This document shows, one piece after another, positions 51,200 to 60,419 of a DNA stretch of 64,000 bases. The DNA is from a marine actinobacterium PHSC20C1. Its GTDB lineage: Bacteria > Actinomycetota > Actinomycetes > Actinomycetales > Microbacteriaceae. Each line of letters opens with the position of its first letter. Positions within the stretch are counted from its first letter, which is position 1. The notes under the pieces are model-generated. The model was given only the letters and a program-made list of their open reading frames with translations, was not told where the DNA came from and did not search any database. Where the stretch lies: positions 1,178,750 through 1,242,749 of the forward strand of contig CH672415.1 of NCBI GenBank assembly GCA_000153145.1, given 5' to 3'. The position numbers and the translations under genes are program-made.

Positions 51200-52384
51200 A
51201 TGTCATTTGAGACCCTCAGCAGCGACTTCTACGGCTATGAGAACGCCCTCACGGATCAAGAAAAAGGAACGATCGTGAAGCTGCGTGCCTTTCTCGACAA
51301 AGAAGTGCGGCCAATCGCCAATGACCTCTGGGCAAAAGCAGAGTTCTTCAACCGCGACGTCGTCGTTAAGGGCCTCGCCGACCTCGGCCTCTTCGGTCTC
51401 CCGTGGGCCGAGACCCAGCCGTTCAAGAATTCAGCCGTTTTTCGCGGATGGATCGCGCTTGAGCTTGCTCGCGTCGATGCCAGTGCCGCAACACTTGTCG
51501 GCATGCAAAACGGCCTCGTGATGGGTTCGATCGGTGTGGCAGGCTCCGAAGAACAGCGCGCAGAATGGCTGCCGAAGTTTGCGTCGGGCGAATTGCTTGG
51601 AGCGTTCGGCCTCACCGAACCGCTTTCAGGTTCGGACACTGCCCAGGGCCTCCAGACTGTCGCCAAGCGCGACGGTGACAACTGGATAATCAATGGTGCC
51701 AAGCGCTGGATTGGCAACGGCTCGATCAGCGACGTCACGATAATTTGGGCGCGCGACGAAGCTGACAACCAGGTCAAGGGCTTCATCGTGCCGACAAGCA
51801 CTCCCGGCTACTCAGCAACACGCATTGAGAACAAGCAGGCACTGCGCATCGTGCAGAACGCAGACATCGTCCTCGAAAACGTTGTCGTTCCTGAAACCAA
51901 TCGCCTTCAGAAGTCGCAGTCCTTCCGCGAAACCGCCGCTGTTCTGCGACTAACTCGCGCCGAAGTAGCGTGGGCTGCAGTGGGAAACTCGATTGGCGCC
52001 TACGAAGCCGCTGTGAAATACGCCGACGAACGCATCCAGTTTGGCAAGTCGATCAGCAGCCACCAGTTAGTTCAAGAGCACCTTGCCAAGAGCCTCGGAA
52101 ACATCACCGCATCGATCGGTATGGTCACGCGAGTCTCCGAAATGCTTGATGAGGGCATCCAGAAGGATGAGCACGCTGCTCTGGCGAAGGAGTACACGAC
52201 GAGCCGGATGCGCGAGACCGTCGCCTGGTGCCGCGAACTGCTTGGCGGCAACGGAATCGTTCTCGACTACGGCGTCATGCGTCACTTTGCCGATGCTGAA
52301 GCAATCTATTCGTATGAGGGAACGCGCGAAATGAACACCCTTATCGTGGGTCGCGCGATCACAGGCAAGGCGGCATTCGTCTAA
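51200..52384 (+). CDS. Acyl-CoA dehydrogenase (glutaryl-CoA-dehydrogenase-like)
   Basis: A 394-residue FAD enzyme of the acyl-CoA dehydrogenase family. Features are LGAFGLTEPLSGSDTA, GAKRWIGNGSISDV (FAD binding), QFGKSISSHQLVQEHLAK and AIYSYEGTREMNTLIVGRAITG, whose Glu is the catalytic base position of glutaryl/short-chain enzymes. ATG at 51200 has GGAG upstream; an ATG at 51170 gives a slightly longer product. It stands alone among sugar genes and is divergent from manA. The true acyl substrate is unknown. Confidence 0.85.
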   Translation: MSFETLSSDFYGYENALTDQEKGTIVKLRAFLDKEVRPIANDLWAKAEFFNRDVVVKGLADLGLFGLPWAETQPFKNSAVFRGWIALELARVDASAATLVGMQNGLVMGSIGVAGSEEQRAEWLPKFASGELLGAFGLTEPLSGSDTAQGLQTVAKRDGDNWIINGAKRWIGNGSISDVTIIWARDEADNQVKGFIVPTSTPGYSATRIENKQALRIVQNADIVLENVVVPETNRLQKSQSFRETAAVLRLTRAEVAWAAVGNSIGAYEAAVKYADERIQFGKSISSHQLVQEHLAKSLGNITASIGMVTRVSEMLDEGIQKDEHAALAKEYTTSRMRETVAWCRELLGGNGIVLDYGVMRHFADAEAIYSYEGTREMNTLIVGRAITGKAAFV

Positions 52385-52393
52385 TCTTGCGTA

Positions 52394-53722
52394 ATGCGAC
52401 TCATTGAGCACCCGAGGGCGCGCGCCTGGTTCCTCATACTGTCGCTGCTGATTCTCTTCGGCGGAGATGCGTGGCGCTATTCAGTGGGCTGGGGCGTTTG
52501 GGGCGTTGTTGCCGGCGGACTCGGCATCGCGTCGGTTGTCATCCTTGTTCAAGGGCGACACCACTGGAGTATCGGCGGGCTGCCGTACCCCTTCGTTGTT
52601 TTCATGGTGCTCGCAACAGTCTCCCTGGCATGGTCGCAATACCCGGCCGCGAGCGCTCTCGGGCTCGCTACCACCTGGTTCACTGTGATTGGTGCTCTCG
52701 CACTCGCGATCAGTTTCAGTTGGGGTGAACTCCTCAACGGGCTTGCACGGGTGTTGAAGTGGCTCATCGCGGCATCACTGCTGTTTGAGCTAATCATTGC
52801 CGCCATCGTTCGAGGACCAATTTTGCCGTGGACCGTGCAACCCGAAGTCGCGGTTCCGGGCTACGACACGATTCCGAAAATGCTCTACTGGTCGCGCAAT
52901 GAGCTCTTTGAGACGTTCGACGACGGCCGCATTCAGGGCATTGTCGGCAACGCGAATCATCTCGGATTTTTGGCGCTACTCGGCCTGATTGCTTTTTCAA
53001 TTCAGTGGGCGACGGGCAGTGTAAATAAACGGTGGTCGATTACCTGGATTGCTATCGCTGGCGCAACCCTGTTCTTCACTCGCTCTGCGACGGTGACTGT
53101 TGCTCTCGCTGCGGTCGCCATCACTGCGGTGGGGCTGCTCATTATCCGCAGCCGCCGCACGGAGGGTGCCCGGCGCTGGAGTGCTGTCGGGTTTGTCGCT
53201 CTGGCTGGCGCGGGAGCCGTCGTGGGGTTCGCGTTGCGGGGAACAATCTTCGGCCTCCTCGGCAAGAGCAGCGATCTGACTGGTCGCGCGGATATCTGGC
53301 AGACGGTCATCGGACTCGCCGAGCAGCGCCCCGCATTCGGCTGGGGATGGATCAGCTTCTGGATGCCCTGGACTGAGCCATTCAAGGGACTCGTCATCCG
53401 TAATGGTGTCGTGCAAGTTCAAGCGCATGACACGTGGCTAGATCTGTGGCTCCAGTTGGGCATTGTCGGAGTTGTTGTGTTTGGCGCTCTGGTGGCTTCG
53501 GCCCTGCTGCGAGCGTGGCTTGCTGCGGTGGATCGCCCTCGCACGCTGCCTGGTGTTACTGATGCGTATTCGGCACTGACACTTTTGCCGATCTTGGTGA
53601 TGGTGGCGCTGGTCGTGCAGAGCATTCCCGAAAGCCGACTGCTTGGTGAGTACGCGCTGGCAATGCTAGTTATTGTTGCGGTCAAGACGAAACGGCCTGA
53701 TTGGACGGTGCGAACCCTATGA
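52394..53722 (+). CDS. O-antigen ligase/polymerase-like membrane protein, copy 1
   Basis: A 442-residue protein with about eleven transmembrane helices and the Wzy_C pattern: RIQGIVGNANHLGFLALL early, a conserved extracytoplasmic Arg region near LTGRADIWQTVIGLAEQRPAFGWGWISFW, and VQAHDTWLDLWLQLGIVGVV. Such proteins polymerise or ligate polysaccharide units (WaaL/Wzy/ExoQ type). It starts ten bases after the dehydrogenase gene and overlaps copy 2 by ATGA. Confidence 0.85.
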   Translation: MRLIEHPRARAWFLILSLLILFGGDAWRYSVGWGVWGVVAGGLGIASVVILVQGRHHWSIGGLPYPFVVFMVLATVSLAWSQYPAASALGLATTWFTVIGALALAISFSWGELLNGLARVLKWLIAASLLFELIIAAIVRGPILPWTVQPEVAVPGYDTIPKMLYWSRNELFETFDDGRIQGIVGNANHLGFLALLGLIAFSIQWATGSVNKRWSITWIAIAGATLFFTRSATVTVALAAVAITAVGLLIIRSRRTEGARRWSAVGFVALAGAGAVVGFALRGTIFGLLGKSSDLTGRADIWQTVIGLAEQRPAFGWGWISFWMPWTEPFKGLVIRNGVVQVQAHDTWLDLWLQLGIVGVVVFGALVASALLRAWLAAVDRPRTLPGVTDAYSALTLLPILVMVALVVQSIPESRLLGEYALAMLVIVAVKTKRPDWTVRTL

Positions 53723-55020
53723 TTCAGCCTCCGCCCCGCTACCGCGTGATCATTGACACGGGAGCTGTCGTGCTCGGTTCGGCACGCGTATCAGCTGTGC
53801 TGTCAACGGCAACAGTTGCCACAGCACTCGTTGCCTTCGCACTGCGCAACACAATCGGCACCGCCGGGCTAATTGCCATCCTGATCAGTCTCGTCGTGCT
53901 TGTTGCGGTGTCGCTTGCCGCCCAGTGGGGCAATATTGGTTGGCGTGCGCTTGTCCCTATCTCATTGATTGTGTTTACGATCTGGGCCTGGCTGACAATT
54001 TTTTGGAGCCAGTATCAGTGGGCTTCGCTCGCATCGCTGAGCTACATGCTCGTGTTCACCGTGCTGGGGATCTACATTGCGCTCGTCCGAGACACAATCC
54101 AGATCGTTCGCACCTTCGGAGACGTAATGCGTTTCGTGTTGGTCGTGTCGATCGGTTTAGAAATTCTCACCGGGCTCGTGTTCGACACGTCTTTCAAAGC
54201 TCTCGCGATTGCAGGAAATCTCGGCACTGCCGAACCAATTCAGGGTATTTTTGGCGCCCGCAATCAACTGGGCATCATCGCGGTCATTGCACTCATCACT
54301 TTTGCTACCGAGCTCCGTACTCAGTCCCTGCAGCGCGGTTACGCCATTGGATCGGTCGTGCTCGCCAGCGTTGTTCTTGTACTCTCGCAGTCTCCCCTCG
54401 CCTTCGGCACCGCGTTGGTCATTCTTGCGGCGAGCGCCGCACTCTATGCTCTGCGGCGGGTTCCATCGGGGCGACGCAGATACTGGCAATTCGTTTTGAT
54501 CGGATTCGTTGCCGCTGTCGCGGTCATCAGCTGGCTATCCCGAGTTGCGATTGTTGCCTCCTTCGATGCGAGCGGCGACCTGACGTACCGGCTTCGCGTG
54601 TGGCGCCAACTGTGGTCTCTGGGTGAGATTCACCGTCTAGAGGGTTGGGGGTGGATCGGCCCTTGGAATGCCGACCTGGCGCCGTTTACTGCATTCGGCA
54701 ACTTCGGCGGTCGAGTTCCCGGCTCAGCCCACAACGCTTATCTCGACGTCTGGTTTCAGCTTGGCCTCGTCGGTTTTCTCATTTTCGTCGGACTTCTCGG
54801 GCTCGCCTTTATGCGTTCGTGGTTGCTCGCATCTCGCCGACGCAGTGTTGTCTACGCGTGGCCAGCGCTCGTGCTTCTCGTGCTTGTGATTAGTGCGTTT
54901 GCGGAGAGCTCACTGCTCATCGAATTTGGTTGGCTGACGTTCGTGGTGTGCTGTGTAAAGGCCGCGAGGGAACTTAGCTGGCGAAACGCGCTCGATACCA
55001 AGCCCCAGTCATCTGGGTAG
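53719..55020 (+). CDS. O-antigen ligase/polymerase-like membrane protein, copy 2
   Basis: A 433-residue paralogue of the preceding gene with the same landmarks (IQGIFGARNQLGIIAVIALI, LTYRLRVWRQLWSLGEIHRLEGWGWIG, GSAHNAYLDVWFQLGLVGFLIF). The two diverged copies are coupled by an ATGA overlap. They could act on different polymers or form a heteromer. The ATG at 53719 is the family start; the frame continues a few codons upstream inside copy 1. Confidence 0.85.
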   Translation: MIQPPPRYRVIIDTGAVVLGSARVSAVLSTATVATALVAFALRNTIGTAGLIAILISLVVLVAVSLAAQWGNIGWRALVPISLIVFTIWAWLTIFWSQYQWASLASLSYMLVFTVLGIYIALVRDTIQIVRTFGDVMRFVLVVSIGLEILTGLVFDTSFKALAIAGNLGTAEPIQGIFGARNQLGIIAVIALITFATELRTQSLQRGYAIGSVVLASVVLVLSQSPLAFGTALVILAASAALYALRRVPSGRRRYWQFVLIGFVAAVAVISWLSRVAIVASFDASGDLTYRLRVWRQLWSLGEIHRLEGWGWIGPWNADLAPFTAFGNFGGRVPGSAHNAYLDVWFQLGLVGFLIFVGLLGLAFMRSWLLASRRRSVVYAWPALVLLVLVISAFAESSLLIEFGWLTFVVCCVKAARELSWRNALDTKPQSSG

Positions 55021-55048
55021 TCCTAGGCACCGCGGGCGCTTCTGGTCT

Positions 55049-56026
55049 CTAAGCTCGAGCGGAGAGAGCTTCGAAGTGCTTTCGAGACTGCCAGGCAGAC
55101 TCCACGATGTCATCGACTGTAAAGCGCGCGCTCCACCCGGTCAGTTCACGGATGTTGTCGACAATTCCTACGACCGCGGCTGGGTCGCCGGTACGGCGAT
55201 CCAGAACCGTGGCCGTGAGTTCGCTACCAGACACCTGCAGAATCGCTTCCACCATCTGGCGCACCGTGGTTCCGACGCCAGTGCCGATATTGAGCACAGT
55301 GTTTCCTGGTTGCGCCGGGAGGGCATCGAGCACGGCAAGGTGCGCTTCGGCGACGTCACTGACGTGAACGTAATCGCGAACGCACGTGCCGTCTGGGGTG
55401 TCGTAGTCTTCACCAAATATCAGAGGTGGTTTGTTCGCTGCGATCTGCTCAAAACAGATCGGGATGAGGTTGAGAGCTTGAGTGTCGCCGAGCTCTGGAC
55501 TGCCTGCACCGCCAACGTTGAAATAACGGAGACTTGCGGCGCGCAACGGCCACGCCAGCGATGATGCCGAAATGAGCTGCTCCCCCACAAGTTTCGTGGC
55601 GCCGTAGGGATTGATGGGGTTGGTTGTTGCATCTTCAGCAATAGCGCCTGAGGCTTCGCCATAGACGGCGGCCGATGACGAGAACACAAGCTTGTGAACT
55701 TGCGCCGCTTGCATTGCTATCAGCAGTTGAGCAACGCTGCCAACGTTTTGTTCGTAGTACCACGCTGGCTTCTCGACCGATTCGCCGACTTGTTTTTGAC
55801 CAGCAAAGTGGATGACCGCATCGATGCGGTGCTCGCGCATCAGGCCCTCGAGTTGGTCGGCAGCGCCAGCGGCAATATCCAGCGACACTAGGGGCAGGTC
55901 TGGCACTCGTGCGCGAGAACCGGTTACCAGGTCATCTACGACGAGTACGTAATCGCCCCGTTCGGCCAGGAGTCGGGAGGTGTGTGCTCCGATGTACCCT
56001 GCGCCGCCGGTGACCATAACTCTCAT
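55049..56026 (-). CDS. galE: UDP-glucose 4-epimerase
   Basis: A 325-residue extended SDR. TGGAGYIGAHT (6-16), the SSSAAVYG serine region, YGATK (Y-x3-K), YFNVGGA and YDTPDGTCVRDYVHV are the GalE signatures. It interconverts UDP-glucose and UDP-galactose for polysaccharide synthesis. ATG at 56026. It is convergent with the Wzy-like pair and lies downstream of the CWB2 protein gene on the same strand. Confidence 0.94.
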   Translation of the reverse strand: MRVMVTGGAGYIGAHTSRLLAERGDYVLVVDDLVTGSRARVPDLPLVSLDIAAGAADQLEGLMREHRIDAVIHFAGQKQVGESVEKPAWYYEQNVGSVAQLLIAMQAAQVHKLVFSSSAAVYGEASGAIAEDATTNPINPYGATKLVGEQLISASSLAWPLRAASLRYFNVGGAGSPELGDTQALNLIPICFEQIAANKPPLIFGEDYDTPDGTCVRDYVHVSDVAEAHLAVLDALPAQPGNTVLNIGTGVGTTVRQMVEAILQVSGSELTATVLDRRTGDPAAVVGIVDNIRELTGWSARFTVDDIVESAWQSRKHFEALSARA

Positions 56027-56100
56027 ACGGTCAGTCTACGAGCGGAATCGCTTCAGCCTGTTATCTCGCGACAACAGACCTCAGCGATTACCGCTCTCGA

Positions 56101-57834
56101 CTACGCACAGTTTTTGTAGCGAGCAACGTCCGAAGTGAGCACCCCGGTGCCGCCAAGGATGACAACTTTCGTCGCCCCGAGGTCTATGACCGCTTGAAGC
56201 ACATCTTTGGGAACGCACGACGTGCCGACGATGTACAGTGGCGCGCCCTTTGCTCCAGCAACGGCAGCACCCGAGAGAGCGTCAGGGAAGTTTTTTCCTG
56301 TCGCAAAGTACACAGTGCTCGCGCTCGCGAAGCTGGAATCGTTGAGCGCCACGGAAGTGTCATAGCGATCAGCGCCTCCGTAGCGAGTGACTTTGCCAGC
56401 ACCCAAGAGGGAAGTCAGCTGGCTCTCGATACCGGCGGAAACGGCACCGGCACCTCCCGCAATAGCAACTTTTGTCACTCCCAAGCTGGTGAAGAGATCA
56501 AGCGTGGCGGCATCGAGAGTCGTTGCGCTGCCCTTGACCAGAATCATCGGCCCGCCGGCAGCCGCTGCTGCTGGACTTGCCGATAGCGCATCCGGGAAGG
56601 TTCCGCCGGTCGCGATGAACGCCGTGGTCGTCGTGCCTGCAGGGAACGATGCGGCTGCGATCAACCGGGAGGTCTCGTAGCGATCCTTTCCATAGACGCG
56701 CGAGACAGAAGTCGACAGGGTCTGAAGAGTGTCGAAAACCGATTCCGATACGATCGCGGGCCCACCGAGCACGATGATCTCTTTCGGAGCCAACCGTTGC
56801 AACTCGGTCTTCACGCTAGTAGACACCGAGTTTGATGCGACGAGCAGTAGTGGGGCGCCTGAGATTGCCGCCGCACTTGAGGCACTCAGCGCATCAGGGA
56901 ACTGCGCGCCTGTAGCGATGTAGACCCGGTCGACTGGGGTGGTCGAATAGCTCTTCTTTACTAGCAACGACGAAGTCTCGTATCGGTTCGCGCCACCGAC
57001 TCGCTCAACGGCAGCCGTTGGCTTGATGTCTGTCGGGTTGCCGAACCAAGAGTAGTAGTAGTACCAGAAGTTGCGGTTTCCGTAGGAGGAACAGCTATCC
57101 CCTAGCCCACCAAGGTTAGCCAGAGCAGCAGCGTTGGGAACGTAGGGCGTGTAGTTGTAGAGCGCCGCCGTCGCGTAGTTCGAGACATTGACCTTCTTAG
57201 CTCCACAGGCCGAGTTGTTGGGAAAGTACGCAATTGTGTGCGTGCCAGGCTGTTTGGCAAAGTTTGCTGCCTTGTACGCCTTGAACTGGCGAGTACCTGT
57301 GAAGACCTGGTAACCGAAGCCTTCGTAACTGCCGGAGCAGCCCGCAGGCGTATCAGGGCAGCCATAGCCTAGGGCAAAGTTAATGTTGTGGTAGGTCGGG
57401 TTTGAATTAGTAATCAGGCCCTGCTCTTTTTGCAAGGTAACCAGGATCACTTTGGCGCTGATGCCGCACGCGACTTGTGCGCGGTAAATAATCGTCGACG
57501 CAAGCAACTTGGTTCCACCAAGGATCTCGTTACAGATCAAGTTGCCCGTAGTTTGCGACACTTCTTTGGCGCGCGTACTGACGGTCTGGCGCAAAGTCTT
57601 GAGGATGCCCGTTTTGGAGTTGAGGAAAGACTGGATTTGAGCTTCGGTCATCGCGCTGCCGTTGTAGAACTCAGCGTCGCTAATGATGTTTCCCGGATCG
57701 AACTCACTACCGGAGATCGCGGCGGCGGGCGACGGAGGGCTTTGAACGACCATTCCCACTGCAAGAACAGCGGACGCTACCGCTATGCCGAGCGCCCGAA
57801 TAGCCCCCTGCTTAAAGCCAATTTTCGCAACCAA
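56101..57834 (-). CDS. Secreted cell-wall-binding-repeat (CWB2) protein
   Basis: A 577-residue protein with a signal peptide (cleavage near PAAA-IS, residue 39), a distinct N-terminal domain (about 40-275) with CGISAKVILVTLQKEQGLITNS and WYYYYSWFGNP, and three CWB2 repeats opening with ERVGGANRYETSSLL, SRVYGKDRYETSRLI and TRYGGADRYDTSVAL. CWB2 modules bind anionic wall polymers or glycans. A long N-terminal domain with the Lys-Glu-Gln (TLQKEQGLIT) motif recalls hydrolase/hemagglutinin-like exoproteins. It lies between galE and the glycosyltransferase genes. Biological role unknown. Confidence 0.85.
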   Translation of the reverse strand: MVAKIGFKQGAIRALGIAVASAVLAVGMVVQSPPSPAAAISGSEFDPGNIISDAEFYNGSAMTEAQIQSFLNSKTGILKTLRQTVSTRAKEVSQTTGNLICNEILGGTKLLASTIIYRAQVACGISAKVILVTLQKEQGLITNSNPTYHNINFALGYGCPDTPAGCSGSYEGFGYQVFTGTRQFKAYKAANFAKQPGTHTIAYFPNNSACGAKKVNVSNYATAALYNYTPYVPNAAALANLGGLGDSCSSYGNRNFWYYYYSWFGNPTDIKPTAAVERVGGANRYETSSLLVKKSYSTTPVDRVYIATGAQFPDALSASSAAAISGAPLLLVASNSVSTSVKTELQRLAPKEIIVLGGPAIVSESVFDTLQTLSTSVSRVYGKDRYETSRLIAAASFPAGTTTTAFIATGGTFPDALSASPAAAAAGGPMILVKGSATTLDAATLDLFTSLGVTKVAIAGGAGAVSAGIESQLTSLLGAGKVTRYGGADRYDTSVALNDSSFASASTVYFATGKNFPDALSGAAVAGAKGAPLYIVGTSCVPKDVLQAVIDLGATKVVILGGTGVLTSDVARYKNCA

Positions 57835-57963
57835 TTTACGCCCCCCTCGGACATTACAGTCCAGATAACCCTAAACCAATAGTTGAAACCGCGATATAGC
57901 GAGTGAAAATTGTAGACAGTTCCCGGCTAACCCTTCATCGCAGCGCGGAGTTCGACCAGCACA

Positions 57964-59151
57964 TCACGTGCGCGGCTGCAGCAGAAACGAGGCGAGCACG
58001 TGCGCGCTCAAACGACCGTCGTGCAACTCTCGCGCGAACGCCGGCCCCGCATTCGCTACCGGAAGGTATCGCTCACGATCCGCCGCGATGTCTCGGATCT
58101 TTTGCTCAAGTGAATCGGGAGTCGCTTCAACGATCGGAAGCTCTCGCGACGAACTTTCTCGCACGTGATCCCGCACCTGATCGTGCAAGTGCGAGACGAC
58201 GAGGCGCCCCGCTGCCATCGCTTCAATTGCCGCGGTTCCGTAGTTTCCGATACGGAACTGGTCGATAACGATGTCCGAGTTGCCATAGACCTGCGGCATC
58301 TCGGCGGCAGGAACCCCTCGCACAACGCGATAGTCGATGAGTCCCTCATCGTGGAGTCGGCGCATACTCTCGTCGATGAGGTGCGTTCCCTTGACGATGT
58401 CCTTGGACGGGGCGTGAACGACTCGAAGCTTGCGCTGCTGCAGCGGCTCGTCGCTGCGAGCCCACTTGTCGACGTCTATGACGATGGGAAGCCACTCGGC
58501 TTCCGGCCAATCGAGAAGCAGTTCAGGTGTTGACACGAATACAGGCACTCCCGTCGCTTCCAGAACGCGTCGTGTCAGCAACGCCTTGCTTTCAAAGCTG
58601 GGGATCAAGGGCCAGTCGGAATCGTTAAACGGGGACCATTGGTCAATTTTTCGGTGCCGACTGGGCAGCCGCAATTCGGTGCCGTGACACAGCGCGGCAA
58701 CCGAGACACCGCGTGACTGAAGAGCGCGAATCTCAGACTCGGTATCTGAGTCAAAGAGAGTGCCGAAAAGTGCGCGGTTCGCTTCCAGGATGGCGTGGGA
58801 AAAGCTTCCGGCTACGGCCTCAAACTGCCGCTTTTGCCACGACTGAGAGAAGCGCGTGACATTGACGGGCACAGGGTTGTCAACCGGGTAACCAAAATCA
58901 CCCGGCTTTACGTAGTGCATACTCACGGCTGAGACATCGGGAAGCAGCTCGGCGGCACGAGCCCACCGAAAGCCTTGACCGGCGAAATTGACGGGCGCGA
59001 TGTACAAGCGGACGCCGGTGTCTTCCGCTTGCGGCGCCTGCGGAACATCGGCCAGTCGGTAGCGGTATTGTTTCGCGCGCAGTACTGCGCTTAGCCGTTC
59101 AGGCAAGCGCTCAAGCACCGCGGCAATTATTTCTTTCACTGGTTGCGCCAC
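57964..59151 (-). CDS. Glycosyltransferase (GT4-like), paralogue A
   Basis: A 395-residue GT-B-type protein. The C-terminal half has RVVHAPSKDIVKGTHLIDESMRRL, VPAAEMPQVYGNSDIVIDQF and the GTAAIEAMAAGRLVVS nucleotide-sugar-binding signature. The N-terminal part shows LYIAPVNFAGQGFRWARAAELLP. It is a close paralogue of the neighbouring gene at 59178, lying 26 bases downstream of it. Probable cytoplasmic, membrane-associated sugar transferase in surface-polysaccharide synthesis; donor and acceptor unknown. Confidence 0.8.
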   Translation of the reverse strand: MAQPVKEIIAAVLERLPERLSAVLRAKQYRYRLADVPQAPQAEDTGVRLYIAPVNFAGQGFRWARAAELLPDVSAVSMHYVKPGDFGYPVDNPVPVNVTRFSQSWQKRQFEAVAGSFSHAILEANRALFGTLFDSDTESEIRALQSRGVSVAALCHGTELRLPSRHRKIDQWSPFNDSDWPLIPSFESKALLTRRVLEATGVPVFVSTPELLLDWPEAEWLPIVIDVDKWARSDEPLQQRKLRVVHAPSKDIVKGTHLIDESMRRLHDEGLIDYRVVRGVPAAEMPQVYGNSDIVIDQFRIGNYGTAAIEAMAAGRLVVSHLHDQVRDHVRESSSRELPIVEATPDSLEQKIRDIAADRERYLPVANAGPAFARELHDGRLSAHVLASFLLQPRT

Positions 59152-59177
59152 TCGCGTTCCCTTCGCCGTCGCAACGA

Positions 59178-60419
59178 CTAACTGCTTCTCTGGCCGTCGA
59201 GAAACTCCGATAAGACTGCCGCGCTCAACTTCCCACTATGAACGCTCTCCACGAATTCAGGGCCGCGGGCAGCCAATTCCAACATCCGCTGACGGTCGGC
59301 CAGCAGAGCACGCATCTCTTGTTCGATTGCGTCGGGCGATAGGTCAATAATTGGAAGGGTGAGTCCAGTCTCAGCGGAGACGAAGTCGCGCACTTGAGCC
59401 GAGACATACGAGACGACAATTCGTCCAGCTGCCATGGCCTCACACGCTGCTACTCCGTAGATTCCCAAACTGAACTGGTCGAGAACGATATCGACCGAGG
59501 TATAGAGCGCTGGCATCTCGTCAGCCGGAACGTTCTCTACACGGATATAGCGAATGAGTCCCTCGGCCTCAAGCTTCTTCATTACGGGGTCGACAAGATC
59601 TGACCCCTTGACCGCCGCTTTGCTCGGCGCATGTGCTACGACAGGAACACCACCGTGGGAGAGTGCTGGCGAATCTACCGCCCACGCTGCGGTGTCGACA
59701 ACGACCGGCAGCCAGTGCCCTTGGGGAACATCGAGGGCTAGGTCAGGAGTCGAAAAGAAAATGGGAAGCTGGCAGTTCTGCAACCGCACCTGAAGTTCAG
59801 AGGAACGTTGCTGCAGCGCGGGCGTCAACGACCATCGTTCGCCATGAAACGGTGACCACGTCATCCGTTCCGCATGGCGACTAGGAAGCCGAATGTCGCT
59901 TCCGTGAAAAAGCAAGCCAACGGAGATTTCAGCGGCCAACAAATCGTCGATGTCCGCATTCGCAGTCCGCAGCTGAGCATCTCCAAACAGGGGTCGGTCT
60001 GACTCAACGAGCACGTGAGTGAATTGTCTCGTCACTGCTTCGCGCTGCGCGGTCTGCCACCGAGTTGACCAACGATAAATCCCAAGAGGAACAGGCTCGC
60101 CGCAACCAAAACCAAAATCTTGTGGCCCTACGACCGCCATATTCGTCGCCGCGGCTCCTGAAGAATACCGATTAACCGCCTGCGCCCAAGCCCACCCTTG
60201 CCCGGCTGAGTTCGCCGGAGCGATCAGTAGTCGGGAACGTGCATCAGGGTCGAGGACCTCTGGCGTGGGCATGAGCGCAGCATCGTAGCGTTGCGAAGAT
60301 GGCAACACTCGCAGTTGAACTCGAGTCGGCAACGACAGAATGAAACCAATCACGAGACGCTTTACCCCGGCTTTGACGCGCATCATCCACGCGCGCATCC
60401 GGCTGCTGGCATCACTCAT
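59178..60419 (-). CDS. Glycosyltransferase (GT4-like), paralogue B
   Basis: A 413-residue paralogue of the preceding protein with matching motifs (LLIAPANSAGQGWAWAQAVNRY, VVAHAPSKAAVKGSDLVDPVMKKLEAEGLIRY, VDIVLDQFSLGIYGVAACEAMAAGRIVVS). The N-terminus has a basic amphipathic/hydrophobic stretch (SSRMRAWMMRVKAGVKRLVIGFILSL) that may attach it to the membrane. The start overlaps the next gene by ATGA. Sugar specificity unknown. Confidence 0.8.
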   Translation of the reverse strand: MSDASSRMRAWMMRVKAGVKRLVIGFILSLPTRVQLRVLPSSQRYDAALMPTPEVLDPDARSRLLIAPANSAGQGWAWAQAVNRYSSGAAATNMAVVGPQDFGFGCGEPVPLGIYRWSTRWQTAQREAVTRQFTHVLVESDRPLFGDAQLRTANADIDDLLAAEISVGLLFHGSDIRLPSRHAERMTWSPFHGERWSLTPALQQRSSELQVRLQNCQLPIFFSTPDLALDVPQGHWLPVVVDTAAWAVDSPALSHGGVPVVAHAPSKAAVKGSDLVDPVMKKLEAEGLIRYIRVENVPADEMPALYTSVDIVLDQFSLGIYGVAACEAMAAGRIVVSYVSAQVRDFVSAETGLTLPIIDLSPDAIEQEMRALLADRQRMLELAARGPEFVESVHSGKLSAAVLSEFLDGQRSS

